A DNA stretch of 63,476 bases from assembly GCA_019115985.1 (NCBI GenBank), contig DXCN01000074.1:1-63476 (forward strand), written 5' to 3'. The translations under genes were made by a program, and so were the position numbers. The notes under the pieces are model-generated. The model made no database searches, was not told the origin of the DNA, and saw only the letters and a list, made by a program, of their open reading frames with translations. Of this stretch, positions 34,638-46,379 are shown piece by piece. Source of the stretch: Candidatus Rothia avicola. Lineage in GTDB: Bacteria; Actinomycetota; Actinomycetes; Actinomycetales; Micrococcaceae. Each line of letters starts with the position of its first letter. The first letter of the stretch is position 1.

Positions 34638-35459
34638 ATGTTTGGTTTTGGTAAGAAAAAGAATGACGCGCACGCCGCGACTGAGCGTGAGCAGGGCGCA
34701 GTAGCTGCCGCTGTAGAGAGCGAGGAGAAAGAAACCGCCGCTGAAGAGGCACCTGCTGAGGCTACCCAGGGCGGCACCCAGCAGCCTACCGCGCAGGAGG
34801 AGCCTGTGGCGTCCTTCGTGGAATTTACCCGTGATCATGGCCCCTTTGACATCACCGAGCAGCGTACCGGCTCTAGCTACATCGACCTGGGAGGCCTGCT
34901 GGTCAAGAGCAACCCCGGGCTGAACCTGCGCCTTGAGGTGGACCAGAAGACCCAGCAGGTTATCGCGGTGACCCTGCAGCTGGGTGAGGGGACCCTGCAG
35001 GTGCAGGCTTTTGCGGCTCCTAAGAGCCGCGGTATCTGGGATGAGATTCGTAAGGAACTGTCTGAGAGCGTGCGCCGCCAGGGTGGCCAGGTTGATATCA
35101 AGGACGGCCCCTTCGGGCGTCAGCTGATTTCCCGCGTACCCGCTGAACTTCCCGACGGACGTAAGGGCTTCCGTATTGCTCGCTTTGTGGGTGTGGACGG
35201 CCCCCGCTGGTTCGTCCGCGGTGTCTTCTCGGGCAAGGCCGTGCTACCCGGTGAGAGCGCTACCGCCCTTGAAGAGGTCTTCCGCACCATCGTGGTCAAC
35301 CGCGGTTCTGACCCCATGCCCCCGCGCGACCTGCTGCCCATGCGCGTACCCCAGAACATTCAGGACGCCGCCGCCCAGGCCGCAGCGGCTGCCCAGGCTG
35401 AGAAGAAGCCCACCGTTGAGGTGCCCCGCCGCGGCCCCGAAATCACTGAAATTGGTTAG
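34638..35459 (+). CDS. DUF3710 family protein
   Basis: A 273-residue protein. The N-terminal ~55 residues are charged and low complexity. The conserved core holds RDHGPFDITE, YIDLGGLLV, VQAFAAPKSRGIWDEIR and RFVGVDGPRWFVRGVFSG. It matches DUF3710, next to dut in most actinobacteria; function unknown. AAGGAGG precedes ATG 34638, and the OB-fold gene follows after 5 bases, so the two are likely co-translated. Confidence 0.88.
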   Translation: MFGFGKKKNDAHAATEREQGAVAAAVESEEKETAAEEAPAEATQGGTQQPTAQEEPVASFVEFTRDHGPFDITEQRTGSSYIDLGGLLVKSNPGLNLRLEVDQKTQQVIAVTLQLGEGTLQVQAFAAPKSRGIWDEIRKELSESVRRQGGQVDIKDGPFGRQLISRVPAELPDGRKGFRIARFVGVDGPRWFVRGVFSGKAVLPGESATALEEVFRTIVVNRGSDPMPPRDLLPMRVPQNIQDAAAQAAAAAQAEKKPTVEVPRRGPEITEIG

Positions 35460-35464
35460 CGCCC

Positions 35465-36001
35465 ATGCCTGAGACTGAGTCTCCCTTTACCCAGCAGCGG
35501 GCTGCCGGGCCGGTGACCCGCCTGGAAGAGTACCCCGAGCGGTTTCGCGCTAGGGCCGCCGGGCGGGTGACCCGCGTGCACATGTCGCATGTGGGGGCTA
35601 ATCCCCGGTTTGAGGTGACCTTGCTGGTCGATAAGTCTAAGCCCCTGCCTCCGGCTAAGACCCACCCCATGACGGGTATGCCCATTGCAGAGACCGGTGA
35701 AGATCTTGACGATACCACCGATGTGAGCACCACCGAAGACACCTCAACCGGCCAGATTTCTGTGCTGGATGAGGAGACCGGCTTCACCACCCGGTTTAGC
35801 GTCAACCGGGCGGCTCCCCGGGTACTCTACCCGGAGTTCCCGCCCCTGAGCCCAGGTACGGTGCTGACCCTGATTTGGCAGGGCCAGCGTCAGGTACCGG
35901 GAATAGAGGCAGGTGGCTATCTTCGGGTCTCGGGTATGCTGAGCACCCGTGAGAAACCCCTCATGTACAACCCGCGCTACGAGATTGTTCCGGCCCTCTA
36001 G
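35465..36001 (+). CDS. OB-fold nucleic-acid-binding protein
   Basis: A 178-residue protein. Segments AAGRVTRVHMSHVGANPRFEVTLLV near the N-terminus and GTVLTLIWQGQRQVPGIEAG near the end form an OB-type barrel, as in the Rv2694c family beside dut/DUF3710. A linker of ~45 acidic residues interrupts the barrel. It probably binds single-stranded nucleic acid; there is no evidence for the target. In many relatives a DUF3159 gene follows; here the ceoC gene is next. Confidence 0.75.
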   Translation: MPETESPFTQQRAAGPVTRLEEYPERFRARAAGRVTRVHMSHVGANPRFEVTLLVDKSKPLPPAKTHPMTGMPIAETGEDLDDTTDVSTTEDTSTGQISVLDEETGFTTRFSVNRAAPRVLYPEFPPLSPGTVLTLIWQGQRQVPGIEAGGYLRVSGMLSTREKPLMYNPRYEIVPAL

Positions 36002-36013
36002 TAGCAGGCACAG

Positions 36014-36062
36014 GGACGCCGGCCCCACCTTCGGCGAAGAAGGTGGGGCCGGCGTCCTTTTT
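36014..36062 (+). terminator. Terminator between the OB-fold gene and ceoC
   Basis: Long perfect arms GGACGCCGGCCCCACCTT and AAGGTGGGGCCGGCGTCC with a short loop, then TTTTT. It terminates the dut operon and faces convergent ceoC. The ends again carry the GGACGC/GCGTCC pair. Confidence 0.92.
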
Positions 36063-36082
36063 GCTGGAAAGCACGAAGGGGG

Positions 36083-36736
36083 CTAGCTGAAGAGGGCGCG
36101 GATGTCGTCCTCACCGGTGGGGGTGGTGATGAAGAAGAGTTCGTCGCCGCCCTCAATTACGTCGTCCCCGCTGGGGGTAATGGGTACTCCGTCGCGGAGG
36201 ATGGCGGTGAGGGTGGTTTCGTAGGGCCACTGAACGTTATCGACGGTGTGGCCAATAATCGGGTGGTCGGTGGGCACGGTGTACTCGACCAGGGTGGCGG
36301 TGCCGGTCTTGAGGGTCAGCAGGCGCACGACGTCGCCCACCTCAACGGCTTCCTCGACCAGCGCGGTCATGAGGCGCGGGGTAGAAACCGCAACGTCCAC
36401 GCCCCAGGCGTCGTCGAAGAGCCACTCATTTTTGGGATTGTTCACGCGGGCCACGGTTCGGGGCACCCCGAACTCGCTGCGGGCCAGCAACGATACCACC
36501 AGGTTGGTTTTATCGTCGCCCGAGGCCGCCACAATGACGTCCGCGTTCTCGGGTTTGGCCTGGCGCAGGACGGACAGCTCGCAGGCGTCCCCAATCACCC
36601 AGTGGGCGTGCTGAATATCGCTGCGGGAAATCACCTCGGGCTTGAGGTCGATAATGGTGACCGTGTGGCCGTGGGAGAGTAGCTCGCGGGCGCTTGATGA
36701 GCCCACCGAGCCAGCGCCGATAACGATTACTTCCAT
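36083..36736 (-). CDS. ceoC: Potassium uptake regulatory subunit TrkA (CeoC)
   Basis: A 217-residue RCK protein: an N-terminal Rossmann domain beginning VIVIGAGSVGSSSARELLSHG, nucleotide-binding acidic end IIDLKPEV, and a C-terminal TrkA-C domain ending with GGDELFFITTPTGEDD. It gates a potassium transporter in response to nucleotides. It overlaps the preceding trkA gene by 10 bases and forms an RCK pair with it. Confidence 0.9.
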   Translation of the reverse strand: MEVIVIGAGSVGSSSARELLSHGHTVTIIDLKPEVISRSDIQHAHWVIGDACELSVLRQAKPENADVIVAASGDDKTNLVVSLLARSEFGVPRTVARVNNPKNEWLFDDAWGVDVAVSTPRLMTALVEEAVEVGDVVRLLTLKTGTATLVEYTVPTDHPIIGHTVDNVQWPYETTLTAILRDGVPITPSGDDVIEGGDELFFITTPTGEDDIRALFS

Positions 36737-37419
36737 TCCAGATCCCCCTCAGCGTTGCGTGCCGGGGGAGCACCCAGCACCCTGGCAATGTCGTTGATGT
36801 CTTCGGTGCGCATCATGGCATGCACCGTATCGCCCTGCTGGTAGGAGGTCTCCTTGGTGGGGAGCATACCCTCCCCAAACCGGGTCAGGTAGGCTACGCG
36901 CACACCGGCAGCCTGCTCAATCTCGGTCAGGGCGTGCCCAGCCCAATCCTCGTGCAACTGTAGCTCACCGAGCATCAGGCGGCCCGAAGCCTCACGGAAA
37001 TCACCGGCCATAGCTTGCTCCGGCAAAATGCGGCGCAGCACCTGGTCGGTCGACCAGCGCACCGCAGCTACCGTGGGAATACCCAGACGCTGGTAGAACT
37101 CAGCCCGGTTGGGGTCGTAGATACGGGCCACCACGTGCTGCACCCCAAAGGTCTCACGGGCCACACGAGAGGCAATAATGTTGGAGTTATCGCCAGAAGA
37201 CACCGCAGCAAAAGCGTAGGCGTGCTCAATACCGGCCCGCTTGAGGGTTTCGCGGTCAAAACCCACACCGGTCACCTTCTTACCCGCAAAATCTTTGCGC
37301 AACCTGCGGAAAGACCGGTCATCCTGATCGATTACAGCAACCGAATGACCCGCATCTTCTAGGGTATGGGCCAGCATAACGCCCACACGACCAGCACCCA
37401 TAATCACAAAATGGGGCAC
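36727..37419 (-). CDS. ceoB: Potassium uptake regulatory subunit TrkA (CeoB)
   Basis: A 230-residue RCK protein with Rossmann motif VIMGAGRVGVMLAHTLEDAG and the acidic ribose contact VIDQDD, followed by GDNSNIIASRVARETF and a TrkA-C domain. It matches Rv2691 (CeoB). It is transcribed first of the pair and is divergent from the KimA-like importer, a natural partner. Confidence 0.9.
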   Translation of the reverse strand: MPHFVIMGAGRVGVMLAHTLEDAGHSVAVIDQDDRSFRRLRKDFAGKKVTGVGFDRETLKRAGIEHAYAFAAVSSGDNSNIIASRVARETFGVQHVVARIYDPNRAEFYQRLGIPTVAAVRWSTDQVLRRILPEQAMAGDFREASGRLMLGELQLHEDWAGHALTEIEQAAGVRVAYLTRFGEGMLPTKETSYQQGDTVHAMMRTEDINDIARVLGAPPARNAEGDLEWK

Positions 37420-37608
37420 TTAGCACCTCACGAAACCACGACGGAAACAAACATAAACCCCGCACAGCAGGGTTGCCTCTAGTCTACGCCCGGCGGCCCC
37501 ACCACCCAACCGGCGCGCCATAGCTGCGCGGGGGGCGTCCTCACCCACGAGCAAAATGTGGTGTGTATAGCTGTGTTTTCCCCGTTCTACCGACTACGGT
37601 TAGAGCCT

Positions 37609-39561
37609 GTGAGAAATATTAGGAGCATGGCCACCCGCCTGATTTTTGGTGCCCCCGTCACCAGTAGACACGCCAAGAAGGGCAATCTGCCCAAACGCCG
37701 TGCCCTACCCCTCTTCGGGGCGGACGGATTCTCGTCGGTTGCCTATGCCCCCGACGAAATTCTGCTGACCCTGCTCCTGGCCGGCCACGGGGCCCTAGCC
37801 TACTCGCCCCTGGTGGGGCTGGGCATTGCCCTGATTCTACTGGTCGTGGTGGGCGCCTACCGCTACAACATCCAGCATGTGGGGGAGCGCGGCGACTTCT
37901 CCCTGGTACACCAGAACCTAGGGATAACCGCCGCTATCGTGCTAGGGGCTGCCCTGATGGTTGACTTTATGCTCACGGTTGCGGTGTCGCTGTCTTCTGC
38001 CGCCCAGTACCTTGAATCGATTACCCCGGTACTGCTGGGACATCAGCAGCTGATTGCCTGTTCCCTCATTGCTCTGGTGACCTTTATCTGCCTGCGCGGC
38101 CTCAAGGTGATGCTGCGGGTGTCGCACCTTCCCTCCTACGTCTTTTTGGTGCTGCTTGCGGTAACCGTGGCCTGCGGTCTCATTGCGGACGCCACCGGTC
38201 AGCTTGGGCGCGCGGTATCGGCTGAGTACACGGTGATGGTACCCGATGATGCTGCCGAGGTGCTGACCACCCAGCTCGGGGTTGGCCTGCTTTTGGTGAG
38301 GGCTTTTGCCTCCGGTTCTGTGGCGCTGACCGGGGTAAACACCGTCAGTAACGCCGTGAAGGCCTTTGCCCCGCCGCGTCAGCGCAACGCGGCCACCAGC
38401 CTGATGGTGATTGGCGGCCTGTCTGCCCTCTCCCTGCTGGGAGTCCTCTACCTGGCCCGGCAAACCGGGGTGGTCAGCGTCCTTGACCCGGCTCAGGGGC
38501 TCCTGATTAACGGGCAGCCCGCGGGCGAAGACTTTCACCAGGTACCCGCTCTACTCCAAATCACCGATGCTATCTTCGGCATTCCCCTGGCCAGCGTCCT
38601 GCTGGGCGCAGCCACCATCGGCGTGCTCATCGTGGCGGCCATGACGGCCTTCACCGGCTTCCCCATGCTAGCGACCACCATCGCCGCGAAACAGTACCTA
38701 CCGGTGCACCTCTCAGCGCGCAGCTCCACCGTGCTCTACGCCAACGGTGTGCTGGCCCTGGGGTCCAGCTCTATGCTGCTGGTCGCTATCGTCGGCCCCA
38801 ACGTGCACGCCCTGGTGCAGATGTACATCGTGGGCGTCTTCACCGCCATGACCCTCACCCAGTACGCGGTACTCCGCAACCGCTGGCAGGCCCAGCGCAT
38901 CACCCTCGATACCAAAAAACGTCGCACCCTCTGGCGCGACATTGGCATCAGCGCCATCGGCACCGGGGCCTCGGTTACCGTGCTCGTGGTCATTATTCTT
39001 ACCAAGTTCACCCACGGTGCCTGGGTCACCGTGCTGCTCATTCTTCTTCTGACCTGGCTCATGATCAAAACCAACAAACACTACAGCAGTATTGACCGGC
39101 AGCTAGCCCTCTCAGCCGACCCCGAACAACTGGCCGCAGACCGGGCCCTGCCCTCCCGCGTCCACGCCCTCATCTACGTTGAGCGGGTGCGTAAACCCGT
39201 ACTCCGGGCCCTCGCCTACGCACGGGCCTCCCGTCCCTCGTCCATCGAAGCTCTCGTGGTGAACGTGGATGATGCCCGCACCCGCGAAAACATCGACACC
39301 TGGGAGGCCCTCGAACTGCCCGTCGACCTGACCGTGCTGGACTCGCCCTACCGCAACCCGTCTGCAAGCGTACTGGACTACGTGCAGCGGATACGCCAAA
39401 AGTCCCCCCGCGACGTGCTCGTGGTCTATCTGCCCGAATACGTGGTACCTCACTGGTGGCAGGGCTTCTTCCACCGCCGCACCGTGCACAAACTCAAAGC
39501 CCGCCTGCGCCACGAACCGGGCGTCGTTGTAGCATCCGTGCCCTGGCAAATCGAACGATAA
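37609..39561 (+). CDS. KimA-like APC-superfamily potassium importer
   Basis: A ~650-residue transporter. About twelve membrane helices start at ADGFSSVAYAPDEILLTLLLAG; LTGVNTVSNAVKAFAPPRQRNA and a C-terminal cytosolic domain (~170 residues, LSADPEQLAADRALPSRVHAL to VASVPWQIER) follow. The order and the tail resemble Bacillus KimA (YdaO), a c-di-AMP-sensitive proton/potassium symporter, and Rv2690c. The neighbouring CeoBC genes support potassium transport. Start is GTG 37609, giving an N-terminus colinear with Rv2690c, or ATG 37627, whose AGGAG is only one base away. Potassium specificity is inferred. Confidence 0.82.
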   Translation: MRNIRSMATRLIFGAPVTSRHAKKGNLPKRRALPLFGADGFSSVAYAPDEILLTLLLAGHGALAYSPLVGLGIALILLVVVGAYRYNIQHVGERGDFSLVHQNLGITAAIVLGAALMVDFMLTVAVSLSSAAQYLESITPVLLGHQQLIACSLIALVTFICLRGLKVMLRVSHLPSYVFLVLLAVTVACGLIADATGQLGRAVSAEYTVMVPDDAAEVLTTQLGVGLLLVRAFASGSVALTGVNTVSNAVKAFAPPRQRNAATSLMVIGGLSALSLLGVLYLARQTGVVSVLDPAQGLLINGQPAGEDFHQVPALLQITDAIFGIPLASVLLGAATIGVLIVAAMTAFTGFPMLATTIAAKQYLPVHLSARSSTVLYANGVLALGSSSMLLVAIVGPNVHALVQMYIVGVFTAMTLTQYAVLRNRWQAQRITLDTKKRRTLWRDIGISAIGTGASVTVLVVIILTKFTHGAWVTVLLILLLTWLMIKTNKHYSSIDRQLALSADPEQLAADRALPSRVHALIYVERVRKPVLRALAYARASRPSSIEALVVNVDDARTRENIDTWEALELPVDLTVLDSPYRNPSASVLDYVQRIRQKSPRDVLVVYLPEYVVPHWWQGFFHRRTVHKLKARLRHEPGVVVASVPWQIER

Positions 39562-39600
39562 AATAAAAACCCACCGAGCCACCCTCAAAGCGAGAAACAC

Positions 39601-41082
39601 ATGTCTACCGTCCCCACCACACCCGAACCCGCTATCGGTGACCTCCTAGAACTCACCCCCGAGCGTCCGGCCCACGGCGGCGCCCTTGTTGCTAGAGCGG
39701 GTGGCCGTGTCATCTTCGTCCGCCACGGCATCGTGGGGGAGCGAGCAACCGCCCGCATCACCGGCCGCGGCCCCAAGGGCCGCTTCTTCTTCGCAGACGT
39801 CGTCTCCGTGGAGGACCCCGCACCGGAGCGCCGCCCCCACCCCTGGGCACCGGCGGACGCGCTCGCGTCCGCTCACCCCCTCGGCGGCATGGAATACGGC
39901 CACCTGGACCTAGCGACCCAGCGGGCCTACAAGCAGCAGATCGTGAAGGAACAGCTGGTGCGCCTGGGCGGAGTGCCTGAAAATCACCCCTTGCTGGCTT
40001 CCCTGCCCGTTCACGCCCTGCCCGGCGATAACCGGGGGGTGCACTGGCGCACCCGCGTGCATTTTGCGGTGGAACGCGAAAGCCAGCAGATTGCCATGTT
40101 CCCGCCCTCTAGCTCAACCCCCGTGCCCGTCACCGGTTTTCCCCTGGCTGATGAACGCATTGAGGCCCTAGAGCTGCACCGCCTCAAGCTGGCCGGTATC
40201 ACCCGGGTCGATGTGGCGGTCTCTGCAACCAATATGCTGGCGGTGGTCTTTACCGTATCTTCCAGAACCGTGCCCGCCGATGTCGCTGAGGGAATTGAGG
40301 CCCAGGCCCGAGCCCTGTGGGGGTCGCTGGAAGAGCGCATGATTACCCTGGTCTTTACCCCCGAGAAAAAGGGCGGACGCCGCCGCGGCGCCAAACCTGC
40401 TGACGTCATCGCCGGTGCCGCCAGCCCCAACCTGCTGGAGACCGCCACCGTCTACGCCCAGGACTTCTACTGGAACGTGGCCGCTACCGGCTTTTGGCAG
40501 ATCCACCGGGCCGCCCCCGAGGTGCTGGGCAACGCCGTTCTTGAGGCTGCCCGCCTGAAAAAGGGGATGACGGTCTATGACCTCTACGCAGGTGCTGGCT
40601 TCTTCACCGCCCTGGCTGCTGACGCGGTGGGGGACAGGGGTACGGTGCTGTCAGTTGAGGGATCCTCGGTGACCAGTAGCAACGCGTCCGAGAACTTTGG
40701 CGACGAAGGCCCCTCACGTACCCACAGGTCTGAGCGGACGCGCGTGCGCGTGGAACGCGGGGATGTCGCCCGGGTGCTTGAGAAGATCAGCTCTGAGGTG
40801 GCCGAGGGGCGCTACGCCGCCCCGGACGTGGTGATGTGCGACCCGTCTCGGGAGGGCGCTGGTCGAGCTGTGATGGAGCAGGTTTCTGCCCTGGCTCCCC
40901 AGCGTATTGTGTATGTTGCCTGCGACCCGGCCGCTCTAGGGCGCGACACCGGCTACCTGCGCGCAGCGGGCTGGCGTCTTGTACGCGTCGAAGCCTTCGA
41001 TATGTACCCCAACACCCACCACGTGGAAGCGGTGGCGGTGTTTAGCCGGTACGGGGCCTATAAGCAGAGGTTTTTATCGTAG
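39601..41082 (+). CDS. TrmA/RumA-family RNA 5-methyluridine methyltransferase
   Basis: A 493-residue enzyme. The N-terminal TRAM domain is ELTPERPAHGGALVARAGGR to TARITGRGPKGRFF. The SAM-binding fold has FWQIHRAAPEVL, YDLYAGAGFFTALAADAVG and VMCDPSREGAGRAVMEQ, and the catalytic Cys is in VYVACDPAALGRDTGYL. It methylates uridine C5 in rRNA or tRNA; which one cannot be told. It lacks the N-terminal iron-sulfur cysteines of RlmD. Convergent with the aldolase gene, 14 bases apart, with no terminator. Confidence 0.87.
   Translation: MSTVPTTPEPAIGDLLELTPERPAHGGALVARAGGRVIFVRHGIVGERATARITGRGPKGRFFFADVVSVEDPAPERRPHPWAPADALASAHPLGGMEYGHLDLATQRAYKQQIVKEQLVRLGGVPENHPLLASLPVHALPGDNRGVHWRTRVHFAVERESQQIAMFPPSSSTPVPVTGFPLADERIEALELHRLKLAGITRVDVAVSATNMLAVVFTVSSRTVPADVAEGIEAQARALWGSLEERMITLVFTPEKKGGRRRGAKPADVIAGAASPNLLETATVYAQDFYWNVAATGFWQIHRAAPEVLGNAVLEAARLKKGMTVYDLYAGAGFFTALAADAVGDRGTVLSVEGSSVTSSNASENFGDEGPSRTHRSERTRVRVERGDVARVLEKISSEVAEGRYAAPDVVMCDPSREGAGRAVMEQVSALAPQRIVYVACDPAALGRDTGYLRAAGWRLVRVEAFDMYPNTHHVEAVAVFSRYGAYKQRFLS
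39853..39872. repeat. Inverted pair of the dispersed octamer GCGGACGC
   Basis: Within the methyltransferase gene, GCGGACGC (39853-39860) and GCGTCCGC (39865-39872) are 4 bases apart and face each other. This is the tightest pair among 29 copies seen in the window; see findings. Confidence 0.6.
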
Positions 41083-41096
41083 GAACTGTACTGATG

Positions 41097-41915
41097 TTAG
41101 TTTGCTGTACCAAGGGGAGAACGGCAGATGCCCACACTATGGTTTGTTACGGCTAGTGAAGCTTTGAGAGAAGGCAAAGCCTGGTGACTGTAGAGTTCTG
41201 CTAGATAGGTGTGTAAAGGCTCTGGGCAGGGGATATCTGGGTGTTCAAGAAGAGCTGTGAACCATGATCTGACTTCTTGGGGGTAGAGGTTGCCGCCAAT
41301 AGATGAGATTCGGGAACACCCTGCCTGTATGTTCTCAGGGAGGCTGACTTCGCCCCCTGCATATATAGGAAGGTGAGGCAGGTTCTTCTTGATTGCCTTG
41401 ACCTGTGCTGGCCCTGCGGCCTCTTTGATACCTGCTAGGTTCGGGATATCTGCGAGCTTTTCGAGCGTTTCAAGCGAGAGATTGAAGCCGGTGCGGGCTG
41501 GGTTGTTGTAGAGCACCACTGGTTTGCTAGTTCGGCCTACGAGCTCACGAACATAGTAGATAGCCTCTGACTGGGTAGGGCGGATATAGGGAGGGAAGCC
41601 CAATACCATGCCGGTAATATAAGGTGCTTTGTGGAGTTCACTGACCAGCTGCATAGCTTCTTTGAGTCGGATGCTAGCTACCCCAAAGAGAAGTTCGAAG
41701 CCTTGAGATGTCGCTAGATTACCCAATCCAGCTAGGAGCTCCAGCTTTTCCGCTATCGAAAGACTGTGCTGCTCTCCGGTACTTCCGGAGACCATGACGG
41801 AATCGGTGCCCTGTTCAATGAGCCACTCTATATGTCTTAGGGTTGCTCCTGTATCTAAGGTTTCATCGGCAGCAAAGGCGGTGGGGACGGCGACATGAAA
41901 TGTTTGTTCAAGCAT
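41097..41915 (-). CDS. DapA-family (DHDPS/NAL) aldolase
   Basis: A 272-residue TIM-barrel lyase. It carries the pyruvate-binding loop SGSTGEQHSL, the catalytic Tyr in VVLYNNPARTGFN and the Schiff-base Lys in NLAGIKEAAG. The Arg after YNNPA favours a dihydrodipicolinate-synthase-like or keto-deoxy-sugar aldolase role over sialic acid lyase. It is ~20 residues short at the C-terminus and looks lower in GC than its neighbours. It has no pathway partners around it and abuts the methyltransferase gene without a terminator; it may be a later insertion. Substrate unknown. Confidence 0.75.
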   Translation of the reverse strand: MLEQTFHVAVPTAFAADETLDTGATLRHIEWLIEQGTDSVMVSGSTGEQHSLSIAEKLELLAGLGNLATSQGFELLFGVASIRLKEAMQLVSELHKAPYITGMVLGFPPYIRPTQSEAIYYVRELVGRTSKPVVLYNNPARTGFNLSLETLEKLADIPNLAGIKEAAGPAQVKAIKKNLPHLPIYAGGEVSLPENIQAGCSRISSIGGNLYPQEVRSWFTALLEHPDIPCPEPLHTYLAELYSHQALPSLKASLAVTNHSVGICRSPLGTAN

Positions 41916-42114
41916 GGGGCATCCTTATGCTAAGAAAGTTCTAGGGGTAGGTACTTGGGGTGCTCAGTAAGGTGTAATTGGTAGTGAATGACCGAAAGTA
42001 GTACAACGGGGATAACCCGAAGACGGTTCAGGGCCTTCAGTGTGAAATCTACCTTACGGTAAAAAGACTGAGCGACTTGATGAAGAAGTACAGCTACACA
42101 AAGGTACCCTTAAA

Positions 42115-42149
42115 TCAGAAAAACCCACCTAGTTGGTGGGTTTTTCTGA
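42115..42149 (-). terminator. Bidirectional terminator after the DUF7455 gene
   Basis: Symmetric hairpin TCAGAAAAACCCACC / GGTGGGTTTTTCTGA with a TAGTT-type loop and T-runs on both strands. It ends the DUF7455 transcript (minus strand) and separates it from the aldolase leader. Confidence 0.85.
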
Positions 42150-42202
42150 TGTAGATGGTACCTACCGGCGGGGCAGGGTTGGGTGGGCCAGAGAGGCAGG
42201 CG

Positions 42203-42400
42203 TCAGCTCAGGCGGTCAGTCTGGTCGTCCCACTCAGCTACTACTGCGCGCAGGGCCTCTTCCTTGGAACGAGCGTGGTGGCCACAGAAGAGCAGGTCAA
42301 GACCTGACTCCATCACCACACGCACATAGGCCTGGGCACCGCAGGCATCACACCGGTCAGCAGCAGTCAGTTCGCGGCGGGTCTCAAGAGTTGCACTCAC
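42203..42400 (-). CDS. DUF7455 small zinc-binding-like protein
   Basis: A 65-residue protein with LTAADRCDACGAQAYVRV and LLFCGHHARSKEEALRA: a CxxC plus CxHH arrangement that suggests a bound metal. It matches a small actinobacterial family (DUF7455) usually next to parE. Function unknown. AAGGAG-like site upstream. Divergent from parE. Confidence 0.82.
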   Translation of the reverse strand: MSATLETRRELTAADRCDACGAQAYVRVVMESGLDLLFCGHHARSKEEALRAVVAEWDDQTDRLS

Positions 42401-42600
42401 GGTAGGCTCCTTTCAAAAGCTTTCTTCCTCACCCTCCATACAACCACCGACCGGGCAGCCCCGCACGTCCTTTCGCCCACAGCGCTAAACCCGCCCTCCC
42501 CGCCTGCCGGCCGCGGGCGTCCGCGCAGCCAAAGCCCCGCCAAACCGAACACGTGTACTACACTAGATAGGCACCCCGTCCATACCAGCAGGAGAGTTTC

Positions 42601-45815
<3,215 letters not shown>

Positions 45816-45833
45816 AAATATACGAGAATTCTC

Positions 45834-45886
45834 TTGACACCCTGAAAGTGAGACTTTAGTGTGTTGTACATCAACTTCAGTTGATG
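45834..45886 (+). promoter_or_regulatory. Promoter and palindrome of the I36-like operon
   Basis: TTGACA at 45834-45839 and TAGTGT at 45857-45862 are 17 bases apart. A palindrome CATCAAC-TTCA-GTTGATG (45869-45886, perfect 7-bp arms) covers the expected start of transcription, about 50 bases before the first ATG. It fits an operator or a 5' hairpin controlling the operon. Confidence 0.6.
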
Positions 45887-45936
45887 ACTTTCATAAGGGG
45901 GCGCGGTTGCCCTCTCAAGCAAGAAAGGAGAAGGCG

Positions 45937-46374
45937 ATGAAGCCTTCGAAACTTAAGGCACTTGTTGCTGGTTTTGCCCTTGCGACTAGTATGTTGATTC
46001 ACGCACCGCATGCAGAAGCATTGGGAGATTCTTCCTGTCCGAATAATCGCGTGTGCGCATGGGATTACCGTAACTTTGAAACTAGCTATCTAGGTGTTCA
46101 TAGTAGTAAGGGAGTCTTTAATTATAGGACGCCTTATGTTGGTAATCGCCTAAATGATAAGATTTCCTCCTACTCTATCGGGCATTCGACCGGGCATTAT
46201 AAGTATGTTATGTTTTATGAGCATTCCTATAATCCTGCGGCTAGCACCGGGACGGGGAACGCATTCTATGATAAGAACGGGAATAGGAATGCAGAAATGC
46301 GTCGTCTGGCGCATCCTGATGGGCATAGGAATGGATGGGAGGATAAGGTTTCATCTTTCGATGAAGCTAACTAA
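45937..46374 (+). CDS. Secreted peptidase-inhibitor-I36-like protein, candidate effector
   Basis: A 145-residue precursor. A Sec signal peptide (MKPSKLKALVAGFALATSML, cut after AEA at residue 28) leaves 117 residues. The mature protein has Cys34 and Cys40 (SCPNNRVCAWDYRNFE) and repeats of a beta/gamma-crystallin-like pattern ending NDKISSYS and WEDKVSSF, as in the peptidase inhibitor I36 family. It is rich in Asn, Tyr, His and Gly. Strong AAAGGAG six bases before ATG 45937. It heads an operon with a lipoprotein and MacB-type exporter genes. Its AT-rich codons differ from neighbouring core genes. Function (inhibitor, bacteriocin or envelope signal) is not known. Confidence 0.72.
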   Translation: MKPSKLKALVAGFALATSMLIHAPHAEALGDSSCPNNRVCAWDYRNFETSYLGVHSSKGVFNYRTPYVGNRLNDKISSYSIGHSTGHYKYVMFYEHSYNPAASTGTGNAFYDKNGNRNAEMRRLAHPDGHRNGWEDKVSSFDEAN

Positions 46375-46379
46375 GTTTC

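Noticed and set aside
42133-42405. 90-codon plus-strand frame opposite the DUF7455 gene
   Set aside because: It starts inside the terminator and is antisense to the conserved CxxC/CxHH protein.
45937-46374. Lactococcin-972-family bacteriocin
   Set aside because: Operon context is similar, but the mature protein is about twice as long, has an N-terminal Cys pair and lacks the tryptophan-rich pattern of lactococcin 972; the I36-like pattern fits better.
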